A DNA stretch of 64,000 nucleotides from contig NZ_BMOV01000002.1 in NCBI RefSeq assembly GCF_014647255.1, positions 310,001 through 374,000 on the forward strand. The letters run 5' to 3'. Numbering within the stretch: the first letter of the stretch is position 1; the number at the start of each line of letters is the position of its first letter. This document shows positions 1 through 8,661 of the stretch, piece by piece. The translations under genes were made by a program, and so were the position numbers. The notes beneath the pieces are model-generated. The model searched no databases. It worked only from the letters and a program-made list of their open reading frames with translations, and was not told where the DNA came from. This DNA is from Iodidimonas muriae. GTDB taxonomy: Bacteria > Pseudomonadota > Alphaproteobacteria > Sphingomonadales > Rhodothalassiaceae.

Positions 1-152
1 CGGGCGCGCATATGGTGGCGCGGTATCGGCAGGTGGTGCGGGCCGATGATGATATCGTCGAGCTACCCCATATCGGGCATTATCCGCAGGTGGAGGCTCC
101 CGATCAAGTGGCGGCGCACTATATGCGGTTTCTTCAGGCTTTAAGCGGATAA
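1..152 (+). CDS. Alpha/beta hydrolase, C-terminal fragment (cut by window edge)
   Basis: An open frame (codons from base 3) enters from the left edge and ends at the TAA at 150-152. The visible 49 residues include ELPHIGHYPQVEAPDQV, which matches the region around the catalytic histidine of alpha/beta-fold hydrolases (usually GHxPxxExPxxV), followed by a short terminal helix. The rest of the gene is outside the window, so substrate and start cannot be judged. It lies 19 bases before the amidohydrolase on the same strand, so the two may be co-transcribed. Confidence 0.6.
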   Translation, partial: GAHMVARYRQVVRADDDIVELPHIGHYPQVEAPDQVAAHYMRFLQALSG

Positions 153-171
153 AACAAGGAATGTCAGGGCC

Positions 172-2145
172 ATGACAGCATCCAGGCCGGAATTCGATCT
201 GATCATTCGTGGCGCGATGCTGTTCGATGGCGGGGGCGGCGTACCGTATCATGCGGATATGGCCATAAGCAATGGCCGGGTGGCACGGATTGCCGATAAA
301 GGCGCGTTGGACGGCGCATTGGCTGCTACGGTGATCGATGGATCGGGCCATTGGTTGATGCCGGGCTTGCTGGATATCCACACCCATTTCGATCTGGAAG
401 CGGAAATCGCTCCGGCTTTGCCGGAAGCGGTGCGGCACGGGTCCACAACGGTGGTGGTGGCCAATTGCTCATTGGGGCTGGCATTTGGCAATCAGCGTAC
501 CAAGGATCAAGATCCTGTCGTTGATTGCTTTGCGCGGGTGGAAAATATCCCCAAGCATATTTTGCGTGCCGTGGCGGATAAAGCCGTTTGGCAAGACAGC
601 GGAGCCTATCTCGCCCATCTGGAGCATTTGCCTCTTGGCCCCAATCTGGTGCCGCTTTTGCCCCATTCCATGCTGCGGATCGAGGTGATGGGTCTGTCAG
701 ACAGCATCCACCGCGATCCGACGGATGCGGAAATCGCCCGCATGGAAGCGCTTTTGGAAAAAGCCATGGAAGAAGGCTATGCGGGTTTTTCAACCGATGC
801 GCTGCCCTTTCACTATCTGGCCAATCGCCCCAATGAACGAAGCCGTATCCCTGCCCAATATGGCCGCTTTGAAGAATTGAAGCGATTAACGAATATTGTG
901 CGCCGCCATGACAGGCTGTGGCAGGCAACCCCGCCCAAAGACAGCCCCTTGCAGGTGTTTCGCACCTTCGCTTTAAGCAGTGGGCGGCTTTATGGGAAGC
1001 CTTTGAAGCTTACAGCGGTGGCCGCCATCGATATTGCCACCAATAAAAGCATTGTAAAACTGGGGCGGTTTTTATCGCGGTTCTTGAATTCAAAGCTTAT
1101 GGCGGGCCAGTTCCGTTTTCAGGCGCTGGCGGCTCCGTTCAGGGTATGGGCGGAGGGGCCGTTAACCCCGCTGGCAGAAGAAATTCCCAGCTTGCGCAGG
1201 CTTAATGAACCGGATCTGGAAGACAGGAAAGCGCGTTTGGCGATCCTGCGCGATCCGCAATGGCGCAAGCAATTCAAGGCCATGTGGTTTCATGGAAAGA
1301 CCGGTTGGTCTTTGGCGCGATTGAAGCGGCTTTTGCAGCGGGAAGATTATGCCATCAGCCGCGATCTTGCGGATATGGTGGTGGATCGCTGTCCGGTGCC
1401 GGATTGGGCGGGAGAAAGTCTGGCCGAAATTTATGACCGGCTGATGGGCGGCAAGGCCGGGCGCTCCGGAAAAGAACAGCAGGCGTTCGATCGCCTTGCT
1501 CCTTTGGTTGCGGATGAAGCGGATTTCCTCATCGCCTTGTTCGAGCATTTTGATACGGATCTTTATTGGTCGATGATAAGCGCCAACCGCGACCCCAAAA
1601 TCGTGCGCGATCTGGTGATGGACCCAAAGATATTGCCGGGCTTCAACGATTCCGGTGCGCATCTGACCAATATGGCCTTTTATGATGGCAATCTCAGAGC
1701 ATTGCAGATCGCCCAGAAAGAAGGTGTTGAGGCCGTTGCTTATATGGTGCGGCGGCTAACCAAAGATCCGGCGGATTTTTTCGGTGTGGATGCCGGGTCT
1801 TTGGAGGTCGGGGCGCGGGCTGATCTGGTGCTGATCGATCCCGATGCCTTGGCGGCTTATGATAGCGCCGCGCAAACATATCTGATTGATCGCGCCGAAT
1901 TTGGCCATCACCAATTGGTCAACCGGTCCGATGGGGTGGTGCCTTTGGTGGCAATCAATGGCCGGATTGCCTGGCAAAAGGACCGGTTCGCGCCAGAGCT
2001 TGGCCAGGATACCGGCTTTGGCCAGCCTTTACGCGCCAAAAGCCATGCCCAAGGCTCGCAAGGCCGGGCAGGGGGTGGCAGCCGAATAAGGCCTATATTT
2101 CCCACGCCCAGCTTTGCCCGGCTTCTTCGCGCAGCCATGCCATGA
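172..2145 (+). CDS. Amidohydrolase family 3 protein (N-acyl-D-amino-acid deacylase-like)
   Basis: 657 residues. The N-terminus has the amidohydrolase beta-sandwich start (DLIIRGAMLFDGGG), then MPGLLDIHTHFDLEAE with the metal-binding HxH at about residues 69-71. FNDSGAHLTNM near residue 495 is the DxGAH motif that carries the catalytic Asp in D-aminoacylase-type enzymes. The ADLVLIDPDAL block closes the second half of the sandwich. Such proteins are cytoplasmic metal-dependent hydrolases of N-acyl amino acids, hydantoin-like rings or related amides; the exact substrate is not readable. The last 20 or so residues are Arg/Pro-rich and overlap the end of the convergent LysR gene by 53 bases, so the natural stop could differ if there is a frameshift near 2040-2090. 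Confidence 0.8.
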   Translation: MTASRPEFDLIIRGAMLFDGGGGVPYHADMAISNGRVARIADKGALDGALAATVIDGSGHWLMPGLLDIHTHFDLEAEIAPALPEAVRHGSTTVVVANCSLGLAFGNQRTKDQDPVVDCFARVENIPKHILRAVADKAVWQDSGAYLAHLEHLPLGPNLVPLLPHSMLRIEVMGLSDSIHRDPTDAEIARMEALLEKAMEEGYAGFSTDALPFHYLANRPNERSRIPAQYGRFEELKRLTNIVRRHDRLWQATPPKDSPLQVFRTFALSSGRLYGKPLKLTAVAAIDIATNKSIVKLGRFLSRFLNSKLMAGQFRFQALAAPFRVWAEGPLTPLAEEIPSLRRLNEPDLEDRKARLAILRDPQWRKQFKAMWFHGKTGWSLARLKRLLQREDYAISRDLADMVVDRCPVPDWAGESLAEIYDRLMGGKAGRSGKEQQAFDRLAPLVADEADFLIALFEHFDTDLYWSMISANRDPKIVRDLVMDPKILPGFNDSGAHLTNMAFYDGNLRALQIAQKEGVEAVAYMVRRLTKDPADFFGVDAGSLEVGARADLVLIDPDALAAYDSAAQTYLIDRAEFGHHQLVNRSDGVVPLVAINGRIAWQKDRFAPELGQDTGFGQPLRAKSHAQGSQGRAGGGSRIRPIFPTPSFARLLRAAMP

Positions 2146-3049
2146 AGCTGGACACTTTTGTCAGGTTCTTTTTCTGTTCGGGGCAAACCATATAATAGGC
2201 AAAATCCACTGGATGCGACTGCCGGAAGGGCCGCACCAGCCGCCCTTGTTTCAGGTCGCTTTCCGCCAAAGTCCGCTTGGCCAAAGCCACACCGCGTCCG
2301 GCGATGGCGGCTTCGATGGCAAGGGCCGTCTGGTTGAAATGCAAAGCGCGTTGGCCTTCTCCCACTTTCACGCCCGCGGCTTTTAACCACATGGGCCAGG
2401 TGGGATTACTTTCATCATCTAAAGAACTGTCGTCATGGATCAGTGTGACATGCCCCATATCGCAAGGTGTTTGCACGGGGGTGTCGCCTTCGAGCAAAGC
2501 GGGCGAGCACACAGGAAACACCTCTTCGCGCATCAGTTCTTCCACGAACAGGCCGGGATAATGTCCCGCGCCATAGCGAATGGCCAAATCCGTATCTTCG
2601 CGGCTGAAATCGGTCAATTCATTGGTGGCGGCGATTTTCACCACCACATTTGCATTGTCCTCATAATAGCGCTGCAGGCGCGGGATCAGCCATTTGGCGG
2701 CAAAGGATGGCGATAGCGACAAGGACAGCACATTGTCGTCGGCAGGGCTTTGCAATACCGAGCAGGCATCTTCAATCAGATCAAAGCCCTGGCGCAAAGC
2801 CTCCAGCGATTCTTGTGCGCGTTCGGTCAGAATCAGGGCACGGCTGGTCCGCCGGAACAGCTGGATGCCCAAATAATCTTCCAGCGTGCGGATTTGCTGG
2901 CTTACCGCTGCGGGTGTGACCGACAGTTCATCGGCCGCTTTTTTGAACGACAGGTGCCGGGCCGCCGCTTCAAAGGCTCGCAAGGCATTCAGGGGAAGTT
3001 GCGAGCGTTTGAGGCGACGAATGGCGGGTTGGGAAGGGTCATCAGCCAT
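2093..3049 (-). CDS. LysR-family transcriptional regulator (GcvA-like)
   Basis: 318 residues. A winged helix-turn-helix lies at about residues 16-75 (LNALRAFEAAARHLSFKKAA, then TPAAVSQQIRTLE), followed by a periplasmic-binding-type effector domain. The opening residues and SxAAxSQQIRxLE helix are typical of the GcvA subgroup. LysR proteins usually act as tetrameric activators or repressors near their own promoter. Start is the ATG at 3047-3049. It lies 62 bases upstream, on the same strand, of nothing else in the sulfur operon: cysH ends at 3112, just before this gene begins, so LysR is the next minus-strand gene after cysH. Whether it regulates the cys operon or the amidohydrolase is not shown by the sequence. 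Confidence 0.85.
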   Translation of the reverse strand: MADDPSQPAIRRLKRSQLPLNALRAFEAAARHLSFKKAADELSVTPAAVSQQIRTLEDYLGIQLFRRTSRALILTERAQESLEALRQGFDLIEDACSVLQSPADDNVLSLSLSPSFAAKWLIPRLQRYYEDNANVVVKIAATNELTDFSREDTDLAIRYGAGHYPGLFVEELMREEVFPVCSPALLEGDTPVQTPCDMGHVTLIHDDSSLDDESNPTWPMWLKAAGVKVGEGQRALHFNQTALAIEAAIAGRGVALAKRTLAESDLKQGRLVRPFRQSHPVDFAYYMVCPEQKKNLTKVSSFMAWLREEAGQSWAWEI

Positions 3050-3111
3050 AGTTATTCATATATCCAGATATCGGTTGACGGCCCGACAAGAATCGGGCCT
3101 TGCCGCCGGAC

Positions 3112-3846
3112 TTACAGGCTGGCCTGCTTTCGGGCGTTCGACAAGGATAAATGGATACCACATTCGGTCTTGTCCAGTCCGCTCCACCGTCCGGACCGAA
3201 TATCGCCGCCCGGAGCCACGCGCTGGGTGCAGGGCATGCAGCCGATAGAGAGATAGCCGTCCGCTTCCAAAGGATGCTTTGGTAGGTCGTACTGGTCGAA
3301 ATAGCGTTCTATATCGGCGCGGGACCAATCGGCCAGCGGACTGATCTTGATGCGTTTGTCGGCGGCTTCGATCCGCGTCAGATGCGTGCGCGCCCCGCCA
3401 TGAAACTGTTTGCGGCCGGAAATCCATGCGCCATAGCCCTTGAGGGCGCGTTCCAAAGGCTCCACCTTGCGCCAATAGCAGCAGGCATCAGGGTTTTGCG
3501 CAAACAACAGGCCCTTGGGGTCTTTTCCCGATAAAGCGTTGGGGTCGGGTGATATGGTTTGAAGATTGGTCAGGCCCAGCCTTGCAACAAGCTGATCACG
3601 GTATCGCTTGGTTTCGCCAAACAATTTTCCGGTATCCACAAACAGCACAGGGATATGACGGTCGATTTCAGACAGCATATGCAGCAACACCGCCGATTCC
3701 GCCCCAAAAGACGATACCAGCGCAATGCGGCCGGGAAACACTTCATGGACCATGGCGGTTAAAAGCTGTTGCGCATCGGCACGACCATAGCGGTCGGACA
3801 AAACAGCGGCCCACGGCCCGGAAAGATCGGGGTCCAGATAGCTCAT
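3112..3846 (-). CDS. cysH: Adenylyl-sulfate (APS/PAPS) reductase CysH
   Basis: 244 residues, usual length for the assimilatory family. It reduces activated sulfate to sulfite with electrons from thioredoxin. The N-terminal half has SSFGAESAVLLHM, the nucleotide-binding PP-motif analogue. Two cysteine pairs, DACCYWRKVEPL and IGCMPCTQ, are the CC...CxxC ligands of a [4Fe-4S] cluster, which marks the plant/bacterial APS-reductase branch rather than the E. coli PAPS branch that lacks them. The catalytic Cys is in KTECGIHLS near the C-terminus. The start codon overlaps the stop of DUF934 by 4 bases (ATGA), so translation is probably coupled. Last gene of the cysG-DUF2849-cysI-DUF934-cysH operon. 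Confidence 0.93.
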   Translation of the reverse strand: MSYLDPDLSGPWAAVLSDRYGRADAQQLLTAMVHEVFPGRIALVSSFGAESAVLLHMLSEIDRHIPVLFVDTGKLFGETKRYRDQLVARLGLTNLQTISPDPNALSGKDPKGLLFAQNPDACCYWRKVEPLERALKGYGAWISGRKQFHGGARTHLTRIEAADKRIKISPLADWSRADIERYFDQYDLPKHPLEADGYLSIGCMPCTQRVAPGGDIRSGRWSGLDKTECGIHLSLSNARKQASL

Positions 3847-4364
3847 GAGGCCAGCCTTTTACGTGTCCGCCCGTGGCGGAGTTCCAAAATCGTCGGGCGG
3901 GCATCCAGCGTATCTTGATACCACAGCGAATAGAGCTTCAGACGCTTGATAAAATGATCCACCGCCAGTGGGTCGCTTAGTTCCACTGACGTGACGCCGG
4001 AGCGTAAAAGGAATTCCGCATGGTCGGCGATCAGATGGCCGGTGGCGCGGATTTCACCGCCAAAGCCCTGTTCGTCACGCAGCCGGTGCGCAAGGGAAAA
4101 GCCGCGTCCATCGCTGAATTTTTCGAACCGGATGGCGATGAGCGCAACCTTGTCGAGCCAAGGCGCAAGATCGGCGGCTTTTGCTTGGCCGGGCACCAAA
4201 AGCCCCACCGGATAATTGTGGGCAAGCAGCGTCTCGCTTTCTGCTGTGAGCCGCTCAAGGCTCACCAGAACCGCCCCTTCTTCGGGCATTGGCGCATCAT
4301 CGTCCATCTGGCGGTAGGGTTTGAGATGCGCACCCGTTAGTTTGCGAAGATCAAGCCGTTCCAT
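3843..4364 (-). CDS. DUF934 family protein of the sulfite reductase operon
   Basis: 173 residues. I chose the ATG at 4364 because it is preceded by a strong Shine-Dalgarno AAGGAGG (plus-strand 4371-4377 region) with 6-7 base spacing; a longer frame exists but would run far into cysI. This start overlaps the end of cysI by 14 bases. The family is found almost only beside cysI and cysH in alpha-, beta- and gammaproteobacteria lacking cysJ, and is thought to be an accessory factor for sulfite reduction; its biochemical role is not established. The conserved C-terminal block ends RRSGVTSVEL...FIKRLKLYSLWYQ (visible as SLWYQDTLDARPTI). Confidence 0.85.
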   Translation of the reverse strand: MERLDLRKLTGAHLKPYRQMDDDAPMPEEGAVLVSLERLTAESETLLAHNYPVGLLVPGQAKAADLAPWLDKVALIAIRFEKFSDGRGFSLAHRLRDEQGFGGEIRATGHLIADHAEFLLRSGVTSVELSDPLAVDHFIKRLKLYSLWYQDTLDARPTILELRHGRTRKRLAS

Positions 4365-6006
4365 AAAGCGCCTCCTTGAAGGGAGCCGGTCCCAACCGGC
4401 GATAGGTTTCGAGAAATGTTTCGTCGGTTTTGCGTTGGCCCAGATAGGTATCCACCACCGTATCCACCGCATCGACGATCCCGGCCTCGTCAAAGCCCCG
4501 ACCGGTGATCTGGCCGATGGAGGCATCTTCCGCGCCCGATCCGCCAAGGGTGAGCTGGTACATTTCCTCACCTTTGCGATCGACGCCCAAAATGCCGATA
4601 TGACCAGCATGATGATGGCCGCAGGCATTGATGCAGCCGGAAATCTTGATCTTCAGTTCGCCGATCAGGTCTTCCCGGCCCTTGGCGGCAAAGCGTTTGG
4701 AGATTTCCTGGGCAATGGGGATGGAGCGGGCATTGGCCAACACGCAATAATCAAGGCCGGGGCAGGCGATGATGTCGCTGGCGCGGTCCAGATTGGCGGT
4801 GGCAAGCCCGGCTTTGTCTAGCGCCTGCCAGACCGTATAAAGATCGCGTTTTCTCACATGGGGCAGCACCAGATTCTGGGCATGGGTGGCGCGGATTTCA
4901 TCATGGCCGACCGTTTGCGCCAGATCTGCCACCAGATCCATCTGGTCCGCAGAGATATCGCCGGGAATACCGCCATAGGGCTTGAGCGAGATATTGGCGA
5001 TGGCATAGCCCGGTTGTTTATGGGGAACCACATTCACGGCCACCCAATGGGCAAAGGCGTCATCGGTTTTCAGCGCTTGCTCATAATCCGCATCCTGGTC
5101 GGGCAATTGGTCGAATGTGGGCGTGATAAATTGCGAGCGGATACGGGCCAGTTCCACCGTCGGAAGATCGTCGGCTGTGGGCAAAAGCCGTGCAAATTCC
5201 TGTTCCACCATTTCGGAAAAGGCTTCCTTTCCAAGCTCATGGACCAGAATTTTAATGCGCGCCTTAAATGCGTTGTCGCGCCGCCCCAGCTCGTTATAGC
5301 TGCGCAGCACCGCTTCCAGATAGGTGAGGATCTGTGCCTCGGGCACAAAGTCGCGCAGGATGGGGCCAACGAAAGGCGTGCGCCCCATGCCGCCGCCCAC
5401 CACCACCGAAAAGCCCCGGCCTTGCTGGGGATCGTTTTTCAATTGCAGGCCGATATCGTGGAATTTCACGGCGGCGCGGTCGGTTGCGCTGGCATTTACG
5501 GCGATCTTGAATTTTCGCGGCAGGAAGGAAAATTCCGGATGCAATGTTGACCACTGACGAATCAACTCTGCATAGGGGCGCGGATCAGCCAGTTCTTCCG
5601 CCGCGGCCCCGGCATAGGGATCGGCGGTGACATTGCGGATCAGATTGCCCGAGGTTTGGATGGCGTGCATATCCACAGCGGCCAATTCTTCCAGAATATC
5701 GGGCATATCCCGCAAAGCCGGCCAATTATACTGGATATTCTGGCGCGTGGTGAAATGGCCATAGCCTTTGTCATAGGTCCGGGCGATATGGGCCAGCTTG
5801 TGCATTTGGCGGCTGTCCAGTGATCCATAAGGCACGGCCACCCGCAGCATATAGGCATGAAGCTGCAGATAGACGCCATTCATCTGGCGGATCAGCTTGA
5901 ATTCTTCCTCGCTTAAATGGCCGGACAGGCGACGTTCTACGGCATCGCGGAAATCGTTGATCCGTTGGCGCACGATGGTCTGGTCATAATCGTCATAGCG
6001 GTACAT
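4351..6006 (-). CDS. cysI: Sulfite reductase, siroheme/[4Fe-4S] hemoprotein subunit
   Basis: 551 residues, full length. Reduces sulfite to sulfide with six electrons. FTTRQNIQYNWP marks the substrate/siroheme Arg region, GGGMGRTPF the first nitrite/sulfite reductase repeat. The cluster ligands are CPGLDYC (C-x5-C) and CINACGHHH (C-x3-C), the second also bridging the siroheme. No cysJ flavoprotein gene is adjacent, so electrons probably come from ferredoxin or an unlinked reductase (inference). A nitrite reductase role is formally possible because the domain is shared, but the cysH/cysG neighbours favour sulfite. Start ATG at 6006 is 12 bases after the DUF2849 stop. Confidence 0.92.
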   Translation of the reverse strand: MYRYDDYDQTIVRQRINDFRDAVERRLSGHLSEEEFKLIRQMNGVYLQLHAYMLRVAVPYGSLDSRQMHKLAHIARTYDKGYGHFTTRQNIQYNWPALRDMPDILEELAAVDMHAIQTSGNLIRNVTADPYAGAAAEELADPRPYAELIRQWSTLHPEFSFLPRKFKIAVNASATDRAAVKFHDIGLQLKNDPQQGRGFSVVVGGGMGRTPFVGPILRDFVPEAQILTYLEAVLRSYNELGRRDNAFKARIKILVHELGKEAFSEMVEQEFARLLPTADDLPTVELARIRSQFITPTFDQLPDQDADYEQALKTDDAFAHWVAVNVVPHKQPGYAIANISLKPYGGIPGDISADQMDLVADLAQTVGHDEIRATHAQNLVLPHVRKRDLYTVWQALDKAGLATANLDRASDIIACPGLDYCVLANARSIPIAQEISKRFAAKGREDLIGELKIKISGCINACGHHHAGHIGILGVDRKGEEMYQLTLGGSGAEDASIGQITGRGFDEAGIVDAVDTVVDTYLGQRKTDETFLETYRRLGPAPFKEALYGTA

Positions 6007-6018
6007 AGGGTCTTATCC

Positions 6019-6348
6019 TTAATCGGCGCGGGCCGTTGCTGCCTGATAGCCAAGATCGCGGCGGACGGTTGGCCCAAGGGCGCGGATATATTCACGGTTG
6101 CGGGTGGGCCATGGGCGGCCATCTTCACGCAATGTGGCGGCGGCCAGATGCACCAGTTCCACTTCGGCGCGGGCATTGGAAGCCTTGGCCATTTCAAGCA
6201 GATGCAGGCTGTCTTCGGCGCTGGTGCTTAAAGCGGCCTGTGCGGGGTCCGTGCTCCATGTGCCGTCACGGGTCAGGAAAACGGCCTGTCCGGTCCAGAG
6301 CGCATTGGCGGAGATCAGTTGCGATGCGGCGGGTTTGAGGTCTGCCAT
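6019..6348 (-). CDS. DUF2849 domain protein, sulfite reductase-associated
   Basis: 109 residues. Begins with the family signature SANALWTGQAVFLT and ends with an RNREYIRALGPTVRRDLGY block. DUF2849 proteins are small cytoplasmic proteins coded directly before cysI in many alphaproteobacteria; the function is unknown and is inferred only from position. Start ATG at 6348 follows an AGGA Shine-Dalgarno. It lies 12 bases after cysG and 12 before cysI, so all three are surely one transcript. Confidence 0.82.
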   Translation of the reverse strand: MADLKPAASQLISANALWTGQAVFLTRDGTWSTDPAQAALSTSAEDSLHLLEMAKASNARAEVELVHLAAATLREDGRPWPTRNREYIRALGPTVRRDLGYQAATARAD

Positions 6349-6360
6349 CGGGCTGGTCCT

Positions 6361-7815
6361 TTAGCTGACAAGAGAAAAAGCTGGGGAAAAGATTGGGGCT
6401 TCGCCAAGTCCCGGCGACAGGGCGTTTTGCGGCCAGTCTTTGGCGAGCAGGGCTACCGTGCCAATCACGATAAGGGCGGGGCTTTTGACCTGATTGCGGG
6501 CCACCAATCCGGCCAGATCGCCCAGATGGCCATAGAGGCGGCGTTCTTCAGGACGGGTGCCATTTTCAATGATGGCCAACGGCAAATCGGGGGACACGCC
6601 ATCGGCGATCAAGGCATCTGAAATGTCCTGGGCGGTGTTGATGCCCATATAGACCGCCACCGTGCGGTCGGGGCCGGCAAGGGCACGCCAATCCAATGTG
6701 GAGCCGGCCCGTACATGGCCGGTAACCAGCGTTACGGCGGAGGCATGATCGCGGTGGGTCAGGGGAATTTCCGAGGTGGCGGCGCAGCCTGAAAGCGCAG
6801 TGATGCCGGGGATCAGATCGACGGCGATCTTATGCTTTCTAAGGGCATTGATTTCTTCGCCGGCGCGGCCAAACACCATGGGATCGCCGCTTTTGAGACG
6901 CACCACCCGACGTCCGGCGCGGACATGGCGCACCATCAGATCATGGATGGCCTCTTGGCCGCGTCCATGATCCCCCTGGCGCTTGCCCACATAATGAAAA
7001 TCTGCGTCACGGCGGGCGAGATCCAGAATGGCAGGGCTGACCAGTGCGTCATATAAAATCACATCCGCCTGTTGCAGGGCCCGTTGTGCCTTCAGGGTCA
7101 GCAGTTCCGGATCGCCGGGGCCTGCCCCCACAAGCTGCACAAGGCCATCGGTGGTTCCTTGCTTGTCTGCTGTGCGCGCGTCTTGGGCCAGCTTTTCCAG
7201 ATGGTGGGTGAAGCTGTCATCATCCAGCCCCACAAGGCTTTGTGGATTGGTTGTGTCGAACAGGCGATCCCAAAACCGCCGTCGGGCGCTTTGGCCGGGC
7301 AAAAGATCGGCCAGCCGACCGCGAAATGCCCCGGCACGGGCCACCAAGGTGCCAATGCCCTGGGGCAAGAGTTGCTCGATCATGGCGCGCAGGCGGCGGC
7401 CGAATACGGGGGCCGCTCCGCCGGTTCCAATGGCCACCACCAACGGGGACCGGTCCACAATGGCGGGGGTGGTAAAGTCGCACAGATCGGGGCGATCAAC
7501 GATATTCACCGGCACATTGGCCGCACGGGCAAGGGCGGCGATCCGCCGGTCATCGGCTTCCACGCCCGTTGCGCCATATACGAGGGCGGTGTGCGCAAGG
7601 TCGGCCGATTGCAGCGGACGGCCCAGAATGGTCAAGGCGGGAAGGCCGGAAAAGTCCTGACGGGCGGCCTTGACCGCGTTTTCATCGGCCACCAACCATA
7701 AAATGGCGGCAGGAGTTTTCAAAAGCAGCCGTAGCTTGGCGCGTGCGGCATCGCTGTCGCCCACCAGAATGACGCGACGCCCATGCAGTTTGAAAAAGAT
7801 CGGTAAACTATCCAT
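6361..7815 (-). CDS. cysG: Siroheme synthase CysG (trifunctional)
   Basis: 484 residues from the ATG at 7815, which begins MDSLPIFF as in known CysG proteins and has GAAGG eight bases upstream; a TTG five codons earlier is open but less likely. N-terminal half (about 1-205): precorrin-2 dehydrogenase/sirohydrochlorin ferrochelatase, with the NAD-binding GRRVILVGDSDAA and IVDRSPLVVAIGTGG. C-terminal half (about 215-460): uroporphyrinogen III C-methyltransferase, with LVGAGPGDPELLTLKA, DALV and RLKSGDPMVFGRAGEE. It turns uroporphyrinogen III (made by HemC/HemD in this window) into siroheme for CysI. First gene of the operon. Confidence 0.93.
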   Translation of the reverse strand: MDSLPIFFKLHGRRVILVGDSDAARAKLRLLLKTPAAILWLVADENAVKAARQDFSGLPALTILGRPLQSADLAHTALVYGATGVEADDRRIAALARAANVPVNIVDRPDLCDFTTPAIVDRSPLVVAIGTGGAAPVFGRRLRAMIEQLLPQGIGTLVARAGAFRGRLADLLPGQSARRRFWDRLFDTTNPQSLVGLDDDSFTHHLEKLAQDARTADKQGTTDGLVQLVGAGPGDPELLTLKAQRALQQADVILYDALVSPAILDLARRDADFHYVGKRQGDHGRGQEAIHDLMVRHVRAGRRVVRLKSGDPMVFGRAGEEINALRKHKIAVDLIPGITALSGCAATSEIPLTHRDHASAVTLVTGHVRAGSTLDWRALAGPDRTVAVYMGINTAQDISDALIADGVSPDLPLAIIENGTRPEERRLYGHLGDLAGLVARNQVKSPALIVIGTVALLAKDWPQNALSPGLGEAPIFSPAFSLVS

Positions 7816-7956
7816 CGCCACAGCCTTCAAAACCTATAAGGCCAGCCAATAAAGGGGGCCTTTCAAGGTTCAGAGCTATGAAGTTTGCCGCAAGCTATCA
7901 AACGATGAATTCTTGTTGGGGAGGGTAGAAAAATTGTCGGCTTCAGGCGAAAATGC

Positions 7957-8358
7957 TTAAAGTCCGGCCATTTTCAGCAATTTTTGTGCGAGATCATCAG
8001 GCACAGGCATCACCGAAAGGCGTGGTTGGCGCACCAAAGCCAGCGATTCAAATGCGGGGTCGGCCTTGATGGCGCTCAATGGCACAGGTTGCGGCATGGA
8101 TTGCACGCTGGTCACATCCACAAGGCCGGATTTCGCATCCTCGGGATCGGGATAAAAGCTGCGGCTGATGGCCACCAGCCCGACAATGGCGCGCTCTTTT
8201 CCTGAATGATAGAAAAAGGCCCGGTCGCCCGGCGCCATTTTGCACATATTGCCCAAGGCCTGGGCGTTGCGCACCCCATCCCAGCGGGTTTCGTGGGCGG
8301 CCAGTTGATCTGTCCAGCTCCAGCTTCCCGGTTCGCTTTTCAACAGCCAGTAAGCCAT
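7957..8358 (-). CDS. EVE domain-containing protein
   Basis: 133 residues, the whole protein being one EVE domain: MAYWLLKSEPGSWSW at the start, WDGVRNAQALGNM, and DRAFFYHSGKERAIVGL. EVE domains are PUA/YTH-like and are known or predicted to bind modified nucleobases in DNA or RNA; stand-alone bacterial forms like this one have no fixed physiological role. Last gene of tsaD-gpsA-yciI-EVE, 3 bases after YciI. Neighbouring tsaD, a tRNA-modification gene, is compatible with an RNA-related job but does not prove it. Confidence 0.88.
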   Translation of the reverse strand: MAYWLLKSEPGSWSWTDQLAAHETRWDGVRNAQALGNMCKMAPGDRAFFYHSGKERAIVGLVAISRSFYPDPEDAKSGLVDVTSVQSMPQPVPLSAIKADPAFESLALVRQPRLSVMPVPDDLAQKLLKMAGL

Positions 8359-8361
8359 GGC

Positions 8362-8658
8362 TTAGTCTTCCAATCGCGCCCAGCGCCCGGTGACGGCAAG
8401 AAAGGGTTTGATCTCGACGGACTGGAACAGCCCGGCTTGGGCATAAGGGTCGTTTTGCGCGAACAAACGTGCCGCTGTTTCCGAGGCGGCGTCGATGACG
8501 ATCATCGAGCCAAGGGGGGTGTCTTTGTCGTCGCGCAAGGGGCCAGCCAGCTTCAGGCGGTCGCCTGCGCCCTTGAGATAATCCAGATGGGCGGCGCGGG
8601 TGGCTTTGCGTATGGCGCTGCCGCCATCCTTGTCGGTGGCCAGAATAACAAAAAGCAT
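8362..8658 (-). CDS. YciI-like protein
   Basis: 98 residues. Ferredoxin-like dimeric alpha/beta-barrel: MLFVILATDKDGG start, RPLRDDKDTPLGSMIVIDA-type central strand (here GPLRDDKDTPLGSMIV), then ETAARLFAQNDPYAQAGLF and a basic C-terminus. The conserved His/Asp pair of the YciI family (Asp in NDPYAQ) is present. The family's reaction is mostly unknown. It follows gpsA by 3 bases. Confidence 0.85.
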   Translation of the reverse strand: MLFVILATDKDGGSAIRKATRAAHLDYLKGAGDRLKLAGPLRDDKDTPLGSMIVIDAASETAARLFAQNDPYAQAGLFQSVEIKPFLAVTGRWARLED

Positions 8659-8661
8659 GGT

